A stretch of 64,000 nucleotides of DNA from Ruegeria atlantica (GCF_001458195.1 NZ_CYPU01000017.1:55484-119483), one strand, 5' to 3'. Positions 46,366 through 56,441 are shown, counted from the first letter of the stretch. Numbers and translations: made by a program. The notes: generated from the letters alone by a model not told the origin.

Positions 46366-47525
46366 TTTTGAACCTGTATCCCGACCTCATCCTTAGGGCT
46401 GTCCTTGAGGCTGAGGTTATAGGCCGTGATGATCACCATGCACGACAGGACAAAGGGCCAGAAACAGGCCTTGGGAATCAGGTTGTCTTTATAGTGGATG
46501 AACCACAGGGACGGCACGGCCTCGGCTGCAAAGAAGTAGGTGTTTACCGACACTGCCAGCAGCAGGAAATACATCAGGAAAAAGAACGATTCCATGTAGA
46601 TCACAGGAGATCCGGCGAAGCCTTCGCGCAATTGCACATGCGCCAGCAGGATCACGAAAAACAAGACTGAGCAGGTGCCGATAACGCTGGACGTACTGAA
46701 ATCGTGCCGTTCCACCAGATTGGGGCGTCGCGTGACTGTCATGACAGCCCCGAACAGCAGCATCGTCACAACAATCAGCGGGATCATGTGGACGATAAAA
46801 GCATTCGCAAAGTTCCGTTTGATGACGAAATTATAGTGCAGCTCAGGCAGGTTGGTCTGATATTCGTTCTTGCCGATGCCAAGGGTCGTATCCAGATCGG
46901 ACAGCCGGTAGTCGAAATAGGTGTTTTCACGCTCCCACGTTCCCATGACGATCCGGTTGTCGATGCCAAAGATATCGTTCGGCCCCGTGGCCGGATAGGC
47001 CGAAAAGTCAGGGATTAGAGCCACATTTACATCAAACTCGCCCGGCCAGAAACGGACCCAGACGGTTTTGTGGTCAAACGGATAACTGGTATAGTCAAAG
47101 GCCTGGCGCAAGGTCTGTTCAAAATACCAGCCGATCAACTCGGACCCGCCCTGATCTATCCTGTAGGCTTCTTCAATCAGGCCACTCGCTGCCTCGGCAG
47201 CTTCCGGCAGGATGAACCCCACTTCGCCTTCGGCTGGTTTGATGGCGTCATGCACACCGTCTTCATAATGCTGCCAGATATAGCCGCTGACATGCACATC
47301 ACTGGCACCGGTAAAACTGAAGGATTTGATAAATATGCCAGTTTTGACCTGATAGCTAGGCAAATTTGGAAGGTCTTGCAGGTAAGCGTCGACCGACGCC
47401 TGATCTGGCAATTGCGTCGGGTCCTCGTCGAAATGGTTCAGTTCAATCCAGAGTTTGAACAGAACAAGGGCCAGACCCAGCGTAACAAAACCCGAGATCA
47501 GCCAGACTTTCTTTTCTATGCTCAT
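46362..47525 (-). CDS. Pentameric ligand-gated ion channel-like membrane protein
   Basis: The 387-aa protein has an N-terminal anchor (residues ~7-25), an extracytoplasmic beta-rich domain (~30-238) with DYTSYPFDHKTVWVRFWP and IPDFSAYP, then four membrane helices: ~240-265 (FIVHMIPLIVVTMLLFGAV), ~277-297 (STSSVIGTCSVLFFVILLA), ~309-333 and ~352-372. This layout, with the Pro in the first helix and the polar second helix, matches bacterial Cys-loop-like channels (GLIC/ELIC relatives). The pre-helix loop lacks the paired cysteines, as in other prokaryotic members. It follows the cyclase gene by 16 nt with GAGGGG before its ATG, and its stop overlaps that of the convergent fusion gene. Confidence 0.6.
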   Translation of the reverse strand: MSIEKKVWLISGFVTLGLALVLFKLWIELNHFDEDPTQLPDQASVDAYLQDLPNLPSYQVKTGIFIKSFSFTGASDVHVSGYIWQHYEDGVHDAIKPAEGEVGFILPEAAEAASGLIEEAYRIDQGGSELIGWYFEQTLRQAFDYTSYPFDHKTVWVRFWPGEFDVNVALIPDFSAYPATGPNDIFGIDNRIVMGTWERENTYFDYRLSDLDTTLGIGKNEYQTNLPELHYNFVIKRNFANAFIVHMIPLIVVTMLLFGAVMTVTRRPNLVERHDFSTSSVIGTCSVLFFVILLAHVQLREGFAGSPVIYMESFFFLMYFLLLAVSVNTYFFAAEAVPSLWFIHYKDNLIPKACFWPFVLSCMVIITAYNLSLKDSPKDEVGIQVQN

Positions 47526-47541
47526 TCAGCCCCTCACCTGA

Positions 47542-50500
47542 TTAGTCCAGCGGCCCGACCAGCGATTGCTTGATGCCCAGGTTCTGAAACCGCGCCTTCA
47601 ATTCATCGAAACCCTCGTGTGCCGTCAAAGGAATGCCCCAACCCCCACATTCAGCCAGTGTTCGAGCCTGCAGGATCGACAGATCGACCATCGGCAAGGG
47701 CTCATCCGCTGTGAAATCGGCCAGGGCATCTGCGTACCGTGTGGCTTCGTCCCACTGCTTGCGCGCCAGCATGACGGCAGCGGCGTCCGTATAGAAATGC
47801 AGGTGGCTATGGCCAACACAGCCTTCGGCGATGATCTTCTCGCCAAGCTTTAGGTTTTCATCCTGCGCAGTTGGGTCCTCTTCGGCCATGGCCAAAGCTG
47901 ACAGCGCTTTTGGTCCGACAAAATTCCGACCGTGCTCAAGGGCAATATCGACCGCGCGGCGACCGGTTTCGCGCGCCTGTTCCAGCTGCCCGGCATAGAC
48001 GTGTGTGCGGGCAAGATGTTCAAGCGCCTGCGCCTCGAGGCGTTTTGCACCAACACGGTTTGCGATCTCGGCAGACAGGGTGAAGGCGTCCAGCGCCTGA
48101 TCTATTTCTCCTAAAAAGGTGTGCGCAACGCCCAAACAGGTCTGCGCAACGCATTCCGGCACAAAGGCAAAATACTTCTGTGACACCTCAATGGCTTCCT
48201 GCGCATCCAGCTTTCCTTGCGCTATTTCGCCGGTATAACTACGCGCGACGCTCAGATTGTGCAGGTTTGCGGCCAAGTCACGGACCAAACCCTTTTCCCG
48301 CGCCCGTTCGACCGCCTGCGTGTAGAACCCCGTTGCGGTCTGCATCGTGGCATTCATGAAATTGGCGTCGCCAAATCCACTGAGCGCGCCAACTTCAAGT
48401 CGTGCGGATTCAAGCTTTCTGGCCAGTGTTAGAGCCTTTTCATTACTCTCAAGCGCCTTTGTCACCTGCCCCAGCGGGAAGTATACATTGCCGCGCACAT
48501 AGTTGATCTGGGCAATGTCGCGGTCAGACCCGCAGCGTTCTGCGGCTGCCTCGGCAATATTCAGACTTTCCAGTGCTTCCTGATACAGGCTGGCCTGCCG
48601 CGCAGCCTGCGCCAGGCCGATTTGTGCACGGCAGATTTGTTCATCCGTTTCGGCCAGTTCTGCAGCCTCTTTGAATTCACGCAGGGCATCATTGGACAGG
48701 CCTTGCAACCGGTGCGTCTCACCCCGGGCGCAGAACAGATCAAAGCGAACCCCTGCGGGTGCTGGCAGTTCCAGCCCCCGTTCGATCAACGGGCTGGCAT
48801 CGTCGAACTGAAAAACCTGTATCAGCTTGTCCGCGGCTTCCAGATAAGCCTGGGCCGCATGGGTTGCACCCGCGCGATCCAGATGTTGTGCCCGCAGGGT
48901 GGCGTCACGGTCCTCAAACCAACTCGCGGCCTGACGATGCAGGCGCGCGCGTTCAGATTTCACCAAAGTTGCATAAGATCCGTCGCGGATCAGCGCGTGG
49001 GCAAACATCAGATCGGCCTCAGCCTCGCGGATCAGGGCGGAGCGGATCAGGGTCGAGGTGTCCAGATGCCCTTCACCCAGAACAAAATTCAAAACTTCGG
49101 GCGAGAACCTCTGCCCCAGCACAGATGCCGCCTGAATCGACGTCCGGCTGGTCCGGTCCAGCGAATCCAGACGGGACTGAACAATGCCCTGAATGCTGCC
49201 GGGAACAGATTCTTGTTTCAGCACATCGATATTACGCAATAACTGCTCAAGAAACAGCGGATTGCCCCCGGCGCGTTTCACGCAGGCGTCTAACAGTTCC
49301 GGGTCGATCCCGGTGAACTCTTCGACCAGTTGCCGGGCCTGTTCGTCTCCCATCGGCGCCAGTTCCAGCTTGGATATCAGGGCGCCATCCGTCGCAATTT
49401 GCCATTCGCGGTCGATCGGATCGCCTTCCACGCGGCTGGTCATCAGCAACACGCAGGGCAGATTTCGCGTCATCGCCGCGATATGGGCGCAAGCTGTCAG
49501 GATCTCGGGTGAAGCCCAGTGGATATCCTCGATATGGATCAACAAAGGCGTTTCTTGGCTGTGGGCCGAGATCAGGTCGTCGACGACCTGACGCCGCCCC
49601 CGCAGACGGGTTGCATTGTCCATAACCGCATAGACCTCGGCCAGACCGGGGTCTTGCTCAAGCTCAAGCAGCGCATTCAGATGCGCGGCATTCGCCGCTG
49701 TTACCCAACCCTTACTAATTGCATCTTTCGCGACAGAGGCACAGGTTTCCGTATCATCCGTCGGCTCCAGCCCCAGAATACTGCGCGTCACGGATTGGAT
49801 GGCTGAATGCCCCTCGCGCGCGCCGAAATCCATGACCACGCCATTGTGGACGGAATAGGACAGGCTGTCGGCCAACTCAGCCACCTGTTCGGACAGGTGC
49901 GTTTTGCCAATACCCGGCTCGCCCAGTACGATATGGACTTCACCCTTACCGTGCCGCTGGCATCGATCAAACGTTGCCGAAAACAGGGACAGCTCTCGCT
50001 CGCGGCCCACAAAGCGATGCCTGCGCGATCGGATGTTGCGCGCCATCCGGTCCAGCCGCCACAGCTCAACCGGATCACCAAGGCCTTTGATCGCCTTTTC
50101 GCCCATCGATTCACCGACAAAAAGCGGCCCTAACGCACGCTGAATGTCATGTGAAACCAAAGTTTCCCCCGGCGCCGCCATGTCGGTGATGCGTGACGCC
50201 AGGTTCACACCGTCACCGGTCACGGTGTATTCCGTATGCGCCTGACTGCCTGTCGTACTGGCAATGACCTGTCCTGATGCAATCCCGATATGGCAGGTCA
50301 GCGGCGGGTTCAGGCCCGGTAGAACCGTGTGAATTTCCAGCGCGGCCCGCGCGGCCCGTTCGGTATCGTTCGTGTGCGAGATCGGCGCGCCGAACACGGC
50401 CATAACCGCATCGCCAATATGCTTGTCGATCCGGCCGCCGTATTTTTCGACGACTTTGTCCACCCTGGTGAAAAACGCGTTGAGCAGCGCGTGCATGTCT

Positions 50501-50805
50501 TCGGCATCCAGTTCGCTGGTCAACCGGGTAAATCCGGTCAGATCGGCGAACATGACTGTCACCTGTCGCTTCGCAGGCTCCAGCGATTCCCCAGGCTGAA
50601 ATGGCGGAGCGGTTTCGAACGTCTCAAGCTCGGCAATCGCGCGCAAAAGCCGTCGGCGGTCGCCGACAGCAGTGACTCCGATTTCGATCAGGTCTTCACC
50701 CGTCAAATCGGGTAAAATTCCAAAATCAATTTTGTTATCCAAAAAGGCCTGCGCGTAGTCAGATAATCCAAGTGCGCTTAGCCAGTCCCTAAGGTCCTGA
50801 GACAT
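47542..50805 (-). CDS. SAM - class III adenylate/guanylate cyclase - ATPase - TPR protein
   Basis: A 1087-aa soluble signalling protein. Residues 1-60 form a SAM domain (LRDWLSALGLSDYAQAF, LTGEDLIEIGV). The cyclase domain (~80-245) has metal-binding Asp88 in MFADLTGFT and Asp132 in HIGDAVMAVFGAP, and TVTGDGVNLASR. FVGRERELSLF opens an AAA/STAND-type ATPase with P-loop GEPGIGKT (295-302). The C-terminal ~450 residues are TPR-like helical repeats (for example LTLARKLESARLEVGAL). ATG 50805 follows GAGGGGCGAA; 22 upstream codons are unlikely. This SAM-cyclase-ATPase-TPR type is widespread in alphaproteobacteria; its ligand is unknown. Confidence 0.9.
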   Translation of the reverse strand: MSQDLRDWLSALGLSDYAQAFLDNKIDFGILPDLTGEDLIEIGVTAVGDRRRLLRAIAELETFETAPPFQPGESLEPAKRQVTVMFADLTGFTRLTSELDAEDMHALLNAFFTRVDKVVEKYGGRIDKHIGDAVMAVFGAPISHTNDTERAARAALEIHTVLPGLNPPLTCHIGIASGQVIASTTGSQAHTEYTVTGDGVNLASRITDMAAPGETLVSHDIQRALGPLFVGESMGEKAIKGLGDPVELWRLDRMARNIRSRRHRFVGRERELSLFSATFDRCQRHGKGEVHIVLGEPGIGKTHLSEQVAELADSLSYSVHNGVVMDFGAREGHSAIQSVTRSILGLEPTDDTETCASVAKDAISKGWVTAANAAHLNALLELEQDPGLAEVYAVMDNATRLRGRRQVVDDLISAHSQETPLLIHIEDIHWASPEILTACAHIAAMTRNLPCVLLMTSRVEGDPIDREWQIATDGALISKLELAPMGDEQARQLVEEFTGIDPELLDACVKRAGGNPLFLEQLLRNIDVLKQESVPGSIQGIVQSRLDSLDRTSRTSIQAASVLGQRFSPEVLNFVLGEGHLDTSTLIRSALIREAEADLMFAHALIRDGSYATLVKSERARLHRQAASWFEDRDATLRAQHLDRAGATHAAQAYLEAADKLIQVFQFDDASPLIERGLELPAPAGVRFDLFCARGETHRLQGLSNDALREFKEAAELAETDEQICRAQIGLAQAARQASLYQEALESLNIAEAAAERCGSDRDIAQINYVRGNVYFPLGQVTKALESNEKALTLARKLESARLEVGALSGFGDANFMNATMQTATGFYTQAVERAREKGLVRDLAANLHNLSVARSYTGEIAQGKLDAQEAIEVSQKYFAFVPECVAQTCLGVAHTFLGEIDQALDAFTLSAEIANRVGAKRLEAQALEHLARTHVYAGQLEQARETGRRAVDIALEHGRNFVGPKALSALAMAEEDPTAQDENLKLGEKIIAEGCVGHSHLHFYTDAAAVMLARKQWDEATRYADALADFTADEPLPMVDLSILQARTLAECGGWGIPLTAHEGFDELKARFQNLGIKQSLVGPLD

Positions 50806-50900
50806 TTCGCCCCTCTGAAGCCCCCAACTCCATAGACAGACGTAGCACAACAAACTCGGATGAGTCTGCAAAGTTTGAATATTTTAATGTATATGCACAC

Positions 50901-50927
50901 CCAATTGCCCGCGTGACGGGCAATTGG
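50901..50927. terminator. Hairpin downstream of the ABC transporter operon
   Basis: CCAATTGCCCG and CGGGCAATTGG form an 11-bp stem just after the dppDF-type gene. The T-run (GTTTTT) is on the plus-strand side, so for the minus-strand operon it may act as a 3' stabilising hairpin or weak terminator. Confidence 0.45.
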
Positions 50928-50937
50928 GTTTTTGGAA

Positions 50938-52647
50938 TTAGATCTCGGCCTCTAGCCCGTCCGTCGACAGATCGTCCAGTTTCGGCATCAACCGCAGCAG
51001 CTCGCTTGCATATTCGGTCTGCGGATTGGCGAAGAGTTCGTTGGTTTCCTGAAGTTCAACCACCTTGCCCTGCTTCATCACGGCCACCCGGTCGCACATC
51101 TGACGCACCACCGGAAGGTCGTGGCTGATAAATAGCAGCGTCAGACCCAGATGCTCCTGCAAATCCTTCAGGATGTTCAGGATTTGCGCCTGAATTGACA
51201 CGTCCAGGGCGCTGGTCGGTTCGTCACAGATCAGGAACCGCGGCTGCGTCGCCAGCGCGCGGGCAATCGAGATCCGCTGTCGCTGACCACCCGAGAATTC
51301 GTGCGGGTATTTTAGCCCGGCCTCATGGCCCAGCCCGACCTGATCCAACAGCTCGTTCACGCGGCGCTTGATGTCAGACCCTTCCATCAGCTTATGATGG
51401 CGGATCGGTTCGGCCACGATATCGTCGACCCGCATCCGGGGGTTCAGCGACGAATAAGGGTCCTGGAAGATCATCTGGATGTTCTTGCGATAGGCATCCA
51501 ACGCGGCCCTGTTGGTCAGATCACTAACCACCTGCCCCTCAAAGGTGATCGTACCGCCATCAACCGGGTACAGCCCCGCGATCATCCGCGCGATGGTAGA
51601 CTTCCCAGAGCCGGATTCACCCACGACCCCGAACACCTCACCCGCACGGATGTCAAAGCTGACATCGTCAACGGCAGTGAAATAAGTGCGGTCCCACGGC
51701 AGCAGGCCTTTGCGCTGCAGGAACTTCTTGGTCAGATTGCGGATTTCGAACACCGGTTTGCTGGTGTCATTGTCCACCTTAGGCCAGTGCCGGGCCATAT
51801 CGTCGATGGCAAAACGGGTCTCGCGCCCACCATAGCTGATCTGCGGAAAGCGGTGCAGCTTCAGAGTCGGGCGCGGAACGGCGGCGATCAGCGACTTGGT
51901 GTATTCGTGCGTGGGCTTACCCATGACCTGAGACGTCGGGCCGGTTTCCACCACCTTGCCCGCATACATGACCGTCACCTTGTCCGTGGTATCCGCGATA
52001 ACGCCCATGTCGTGAGTGATCAGGATAACGCCAACCTGCCGTTCCAGCGCCAGCTCTTTGATCAGGTCTAGAATCTGCGCCTGAACGGACACGTCCAACG
52101 CCGTCGTCGGTTCATCCGCGATAATCACGTCCGGCTCGGTGCACAGCGCAAGAGCGATGACCACACGCTGCCGCATCCCGCCTGAGAACTGGTGCGGATA
52201 TTGGTCCAGCCGCGTGTCCGGGTCAGGAATGCCCACCCGGTCGATCAGATCACGGGCACGCTGGTTCGCCTCGGCATCCGTTCCGCCCAGATGGGCCTGG
52301 ATCGTCTCGGTCAGCTGTTCGCGCACGGTAAACAGCGGGTTCAGCGAGGTCAGAGGATCCTGGAAGATCATCGAGATTTTCTTGCCGCGCAGGCCGCGCA
52401 TTGCGACGGCATCCAGACCGCTGATCTGGTCACCGCTCAGCTTGATGGTGCCGCTGGCAATCCGGCCGGGCCGGTCCAGCAGACCCATGATGGCCGCTCC
52501 GATTGTGGATTTGCCCGCACCGGATTCGCCCACCAGACCGTGGATCTCGCCCGGTTCAACGGACAGGTCCACGTGGTCCACGGCGGTGAACAATTGGCGG
52601 CGCGTCGGGAATTCGACCGTCAGGTCGTTGATCGTCAGAAGGCTCAT
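50938..52647 (-). CDS. Peptide ABC transporter, fused double ATP-binding protein (DppD-DppF type)
   Basis: The 569-aa protein contains two complete ABC ATPase domains. The first (~1-260) has Walker A GLVGESGAGKST, signature FSGGMRQRVVIA and VIIADEPTTALDV; the second (~300-550) has GVVGESGSGKST, FSGGQRQRISIA and FLICDEPTSALDV. It powers the two permeases encoded next to it, so no separate second ATPase gene is needed. It starts 4 nt after the DppC-type gene. Confidence 0.93.
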   Translation of the reverse strand: MSLLTINDLTVEFPTRRQLFTAVDHVDLSVEPGEIHGLVGESGAGKSTIGAAIMGLLDRPGRIASGTIKLSGDQISGLDAVAMRGLRGKKISMIFQDPLTSLNPLFTVREQLTETIQAHLGGTDAEANQRARDLIDRVGIPDPDTRLDQYPHQFSGGMRQRVVIALALCTEPDVIIADEPTTALDVSVQAQILDLIKELALERQVGVILITHDMGVIADTTDKVTVMYAGKVVETGPTSQVMGKPTHEYTKSLIAAVPRPTLKLHRFPQISYGGRETRFAIDDMARHWPKVDNDTSKPVFEIRNLTKKFLQRKGLLPWDRTYFTAVDDVSFDIRAGEVFGVVGESGSGKSTIARMIAGLYPVDGGTITFEGQVVSDLTNRAALDAYRKNIQMIFQDPYSSLNPRMRVDDIVAEPIRHHKLMEGSDIKRRVNELLDQVGLGHEAGLKYPHEFSGGQRQRISIARALATQPRFLICDEPTSALDVSIQAQILNILKDLQEHLGLTLLFISHDLPVVRQMCDRVAVMKQGKVVELQETNELFANPQTEYASELLRLMPKLDDLSTDGLEAEI

Positions 52648-52651
52648 GTAA

Positions 52652-53602
52652 TCACCGCAACTTGGGGTTCAGCGCGTCGCGCAGCCAGTCGCCCAGCAGG
52701 TTGACAGACAGGGCCAGCGCCAGAAGGGTGCAGGCCGGGAAGAACAGGATCCACCACTCACCCGAGAACAGGAAGCCCTGTCCGATACGGATCAGTGTTC
52801 CCAGCGACGGCTGGGTCGGCGGCGCACCCACGCCCAGAAAGCTGAGCGTTGCCTCGGCGATAATTGCCAGCGCCAGCGAGATCGTGGCAATAACCAGAAC
52901 CGGGCTGAGGACATTGGGCAGAATATGGCGGAACATGATCGGAATTGGCCCGCGCCCGATCAGACGGGCGGCCTGTACGTATTCCTTGTTCTTTTCCACC
53001 AGCGCAGCGCCGCGTACGACCCGCGCAAATTGCACCCAATCAGACAGGGCAATTGCGATGATCAGAACATAAATCGCCATTTCGTTGCGGTATTCGGGAG
53101 GCGTGACGCCCTTGGCGATACCAAAGATGAGCATCGCAACCAGAATGGCCGGGAAGGTCAGCTGCACATCGGCAATCCGCATGATGAGCGTCTCGACCCA
53201 ACCGCCAAAATACGCTGCAACCAGCCCAAGGATGACACCTATGATCAGCGCCAGCATCACGGCTGACACGCCGACAAACAATGAGATGCGCATGCCATAT
53301 AGAATGGTCGAGAATACGTCGCGTCCCTGATCGTCGGTCCCCAAAAAGAAGGTTTCCTGCGTAAAGGCATTGGGCGTGCCCGGCGGCGTAAAGCCGTTCA
53401 TCAGGTTCAGCGATGCCGGATCAAACGGATTATAGGGTGCGATGACCGGGGCAAAAACGGCGGCCAGCAAAAGGATCAGCACCACCAGTGAGGCGATCAA
53501 GGCAACCGGAGAATGCCGGAAGGACCACGCAAAATCGCTGTCCCAGAACTTGGTAAATCGCGATTTGGTTGGGGCGGTCGGGGTTTCGATGGTATCGGTC
53601 AT
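52652..53602 (-). CDS. Peptide ABC transporter permease, DppC type
   Basis: The 316-aa inner-membrane permease has an N-terminal helix (~32-55), the FLGTDDQGRDVFSTILYGMRISL segment characteristic of DppC/OppC, and the EAA loop around VRGAALVEKNKEYVQAARLIG contacting the ATPase. It overlaps the DppB-type gene by 4 nt. Confidence 0.92.
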   Translation of the reverse strand: MTDTIETPTAPTKSRFTKFWDSDFAWSFRHSPVALIASLVVLILLLAAVFAPVIAPYNPFDPASLNLMNGFTPPGTPNAFTQETFFLGTDDQGRDVFSTILYGMRISLFVGVSAVMLALIIGVILGLVAAYFGGWVETLIMRIADVQLTFPAILVAMLIFGIAKGVTPPEYRNEMAIYVLIIAIALSDWVQFARVVRGAALVEKNKEYVQAARLIGRGPIPIMFRHILPNVLSPVLVIATISLALAIIAEATLSFLGVGAPPTQPSLGTLIRIGQGFLFSGEWWILFFPACTLLALALSVNLLGDWLRDALNPKLR

Positions 53603-54576
53603 GTGGCCCTCGCGTCGACACGCAGGCGCGGGTCAATGGCATAATAAAGAAGATCGACGATCAGGTTGATCGAAACGAACATGACCGAAATCAACATCAG
53701 ATAAGCGGCCATGACAGGGATATCGACAAACTGGATCGCGTTGATGAACAGCAGGCCAACGCCCGGCCACTGGAACACCGTTTCGGTGATGATGGCGAAC
53801 GCGATGATCGAGCCCAGCTGCAGACCGGTGATCGTGATCACGGGAACCATAGTGTTCTTAAGCGCGTGGCGGAAGTTGATCACCCGGTCCGACAAACCGC
53901 GAGCGCGTGCAAACCGGACATAATCGGCGCGCAACACCTCAAGCATTTCCGACCGGACCAGGCGCATGATCAGGGTCATCTGATACAGACCCAGCGTAAT
54001 CGCGGGCAGGATCAGCGCCTTGAGGCCAGAAGTCGTCAAGAAGCCGGTGGACCAGTTGCCAATCATAACGGTCTCGCCCCTCCCGAAGCTGGGTAAGAGG
54101 TCTAATTCAACCGAGAAAATGTAGATCAATAAGATCCCGATCAGGAAGGTCGGTAGGGACACCCCGATCAGGGAAACGGTCATGATGACATTCGCAGCAA
54201 TCCCTTGTCGTCGGATGGCTGTGAACACGCCCAGCGCAATCCCCATTGTGATTGCCAGAAAGCCGGAAACAAAAGCCAGTTCCAGCGTGGCCGGCGCGCG
54301 CTCGGCTATGATGGTCGAGACAGGACGTCCCTGACGATAAGACACACCGAAATTGCCTTGAACGGCATTTTTCAGGAACTTGTAGTACTGAACCGGAAAC
54401 GGCTGATCCAGCCCCAGTTCAGCCCGCAGCCGGTCGATATCGGCTTGCGTACGCTCCTGACCAAGCATGTTGTCGATCGGATCGCCGACAAACCGGAACA
54501 TAGAGAATGCGACCAGACCCACGACCAGCAGTACGATCACGGATTGGAGCATCCTTCGGACGATATATGCGAACAT
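53599..54576 (-). CDS. Peptide ABC transporter permease, DppB type
   Basis: The 325-aa permease begins MFAYIVRRMLQSVIVLLVV, the usual DppB start, followed by GDPIDNMLGQ, ELGLDQPFPVQYYKFL and the EAA loop MRLVRSEMLEVLRADYVRFARARGL. Six membrane helices. It is translated just before the DppC-type gene, with an ATGA overlap. Confidence 0.92.
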   Translation of the reverse strand: MFAYIVRRMLQSVIVLLVVGLVAFSMFRFVGDPIDNMLGQERTQADIDRLRAELGLDQPFPVQYYKFLKNAVQGNFGVSYRQGRPVSTIIAERAPATLELAFVSGFLAITMGIALGVFTAIRRQGIAANVIMTVSLIGVSLPTFLIGILLIYIFSVELDLLPSFGRGETVMIGNWSTGFLTTSGLKALILPAITLGLYQMTLIMRLVRSEMLEVLRADYVRFARARGLSDRVINFRHALKNTMVPVITITGLQLGSIIAFAIITETVFQWPGVGLLFINAIQFVDIPVMAAYLMLISVMFVSINLIVDLLYYAIDPRLRVDARAT

Positions 54577-54749
54577 TCACTTTCCCCATTGATCCGCTTC
54601 TCTATGCACGGGTCGGCTAAATGGTCAAGGTATCGCTAACGGGATGGTATCAGAGCGATCCTTATTTCCTGCGTCATCGGCTTTGAGCAGGGTACGATGC
54701 GGATTGGCGGTGCCGAACCGGCCCTCGCCAATCCAATGCTAAAACGTCT

Positions 54750-56315
54750 TCAGTTTACTGTCACCCAGCGCAGCAAAAAGAAGTTGTCGGGGCGCTGTGT
54801 CAGCTCGACATTGCTGCGCGTGCCCCAGACCAGTGGCTGCACATACATGGGCACATAGACCTGTTCGTCCTGAATGATCTTAGCCACTTCGTCCAGCATG
54901 GCCTGACGCTTAGTCTCATCCAGCTCGGATTGGATGGCAGGCAGCAGTTCATCCACGCGTGCGTTCGAGAAGCCGCCGAAGTTCCAGCTGCCCAGCTTTT
55001 TCTCTTCGTTCGGGGTCGCGACAATGAACCGGACGGGATGCTCGGCGTCAAATGTGCCCGGGCTCCAACCCAGCAGGTACATGTCATAGTTATCCTCGCG
55101 CAGCTCGGGCCAGTAATTGCGCACAGGCATCGCTTCCAGCTCAGCCGTGATCCCGATCTGGGCCAGCATGCTGACAACTGCCTGACACACCGCTTCGTCG
55201 TTCAGATAGCGGTCATTGGGGCATTTCAGTCCAAATGAGAATCCATCCGCGTATCCTGCCTCGGCCAGCAGAGCCTTGGCACCCTCAACGTCAAATGCGG
55301 GACGTTCGGCATGGGCCGCAGAATAGCCGCTCATGGCTGGGCTCACCAATTGCGAGGCCGCTTCGGCATTGCCGCGCATGATGGTGGCCAGAATGGCATC
55401 GACATTCACGGCCTGCGCCACTGCCTTGCGGACGCGCGGGTCGCGGAACGGGTTGGGCTTGCCCTCATCGTCGGTATACTTCAGCGTCTCAGCCTCGTGA
55501 TCAAAGCCCAGCATGATCACGCGGGCCTCGATCCCCTTGATGACTTCGACATCACTGTCTTCTTGCAGGCGCGCGACGTCCTGGATTGGCACCGGGTTGA
55601 TCATATCCACATCGCCCGACAACAACGCCGCAACGGCGGTTGCGGGATTCTGGATCGGGTTAAACTCGGCGCGGGTGATGTTGTGTTCGACGTCGCCCCA
55701 CCAACCTTCGTGGGGTTCCAGTACGGTTTTCAGGCCAGGCTCACGCTCGGTGACCTTGAATGCCCCGGTGCCATTGGCGTTGATGGTCGCAAAATTTCCG
55801 GCCTCTTTGTCCGGAACGGCGGCATCATTGGCTTCGGTCCAGCCCTGATCCATTATCATCCAGTTGGCAATCGAGGATGGAAACAACGGGTTCGGCGCGG
55901 TCGTCATGAAGTCTACGGTATAATCGTCAACGACGATGACTTCACTGATGGGCGCAAACCAGCTGCGCGTATCCGCGGCCTCGCCCGAGGCGCGTTGATA
56001 GCTGAACAAAACGTCCTGCGCGTCAAAGGTACTGCCGTCGTGAAAGGTCACGCCCTCACGCAGCTTGAAGCGCCAGCCGTCGCCTTCGCCAATCGGCTCC
56101 CAGCTGACGGCCAGGGCGGGCTGAACGCTCATGTCCTTGTCGCGGCGGACCAGTCCTTCGTAGACGTTGTTAAGAAATCCCAGAACCGGAGCCGAATTGA
56201 CCGCGTGCGGGTCCATGGTTTGCGGGTCGGTGGTCGAGGCCCATTTGAAATCTGCAGCTTGAACACTGGTGGCAGCCAGCATTGCAATGCCAATGGCGCT
56301 GTTCCTGAGGATCAT
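54750..56315 (-). CDS. Peptide ABC transporter substrate-binding protein (SBP-5 family)
   Basis: The 521-aa periplasmic protein has a signal peptide (IGIAMLAATSVQA) and the SBP_bac_5 signatures STTDPQTMDPHAVNSAPV, LREGVTFHDGSTFDAQDVLFSYQRA and ALLAEAGYADGFSFGLKCPNDRY. It lacks a lipobox. It is paralogous to the next upstream gene and sits directly before the permease genes, from which it is separated by 173 nt. Confidence 0.92.
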   Translation of the reverse strand: MILRNSAIGIAMLAATSVQAADFKWASTTDPQTMDPHAVNSAPVLGFLNNVYEGLVRRDKDMSVQPALAVSWEPIGEGDGWRFKLREGVTFHDGSTFDAQDVLFSYQRASGEAADTRSWFAPISEVIVVDDYTVDFMTTAPNPLFPSSIANWMIMDQGWTEANDAAVPDKEAGNFATINANGTGAFKVTEREPGLKTVLEPHEGWWGDVEHNITRAEFNPIQNPATAVAALLSGDVDMINPVPIQDVARLQEDSDVEVIKGIEARVIMLGFDHEAETLKYTDDEGKPNPFRDPRVRKAVAQAVNVDAILATIMRGNAEAASQLVSPAMSGYSAAHAERPAFDVEGAKALLAEAGYADGFSFGLKCPNDRYLNDEAVCQAVVSMLAQIGITAELEAMPVRNYWPELREDNYDMYLLGWSPGTFDAEHPVRFIVATPNEEKKLGSWNFGGFSNARVDELLPAIQSELDETKRQAMLDEVAKIIQDEQVYVPMYVQPLVWGTRSNVELTQRPDNFFLLRWVTVN

Positions 56316-56395
56316 TGTTATGTCTCCCTGTTTCCGTGGTCGAGTTTTCTTGGTTTTTGCCGCATGCGCAAGGAAATCCCAGATCGCAACAAAAA

Positions 56396-56420
56396 ACAGG
56401 GCGCGAAAATCGCGCCCTGT
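56396..56420 (-). terminator. Terminator between the two binding-protein genes
   Basis: ACAGGGCGCGA and TCGCGCCCTGT form an 11-bp stem with a 3-nt loop; on the minus strand it is followed by TTTTTTGTTG. It lies 22 nt after the upstream binding-protein gene and would limit read-through into the rest of the cluster. Confidence 0.85.
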
Positions 56421-56441
56421 CTAACCGTCAACAGATTTGAC

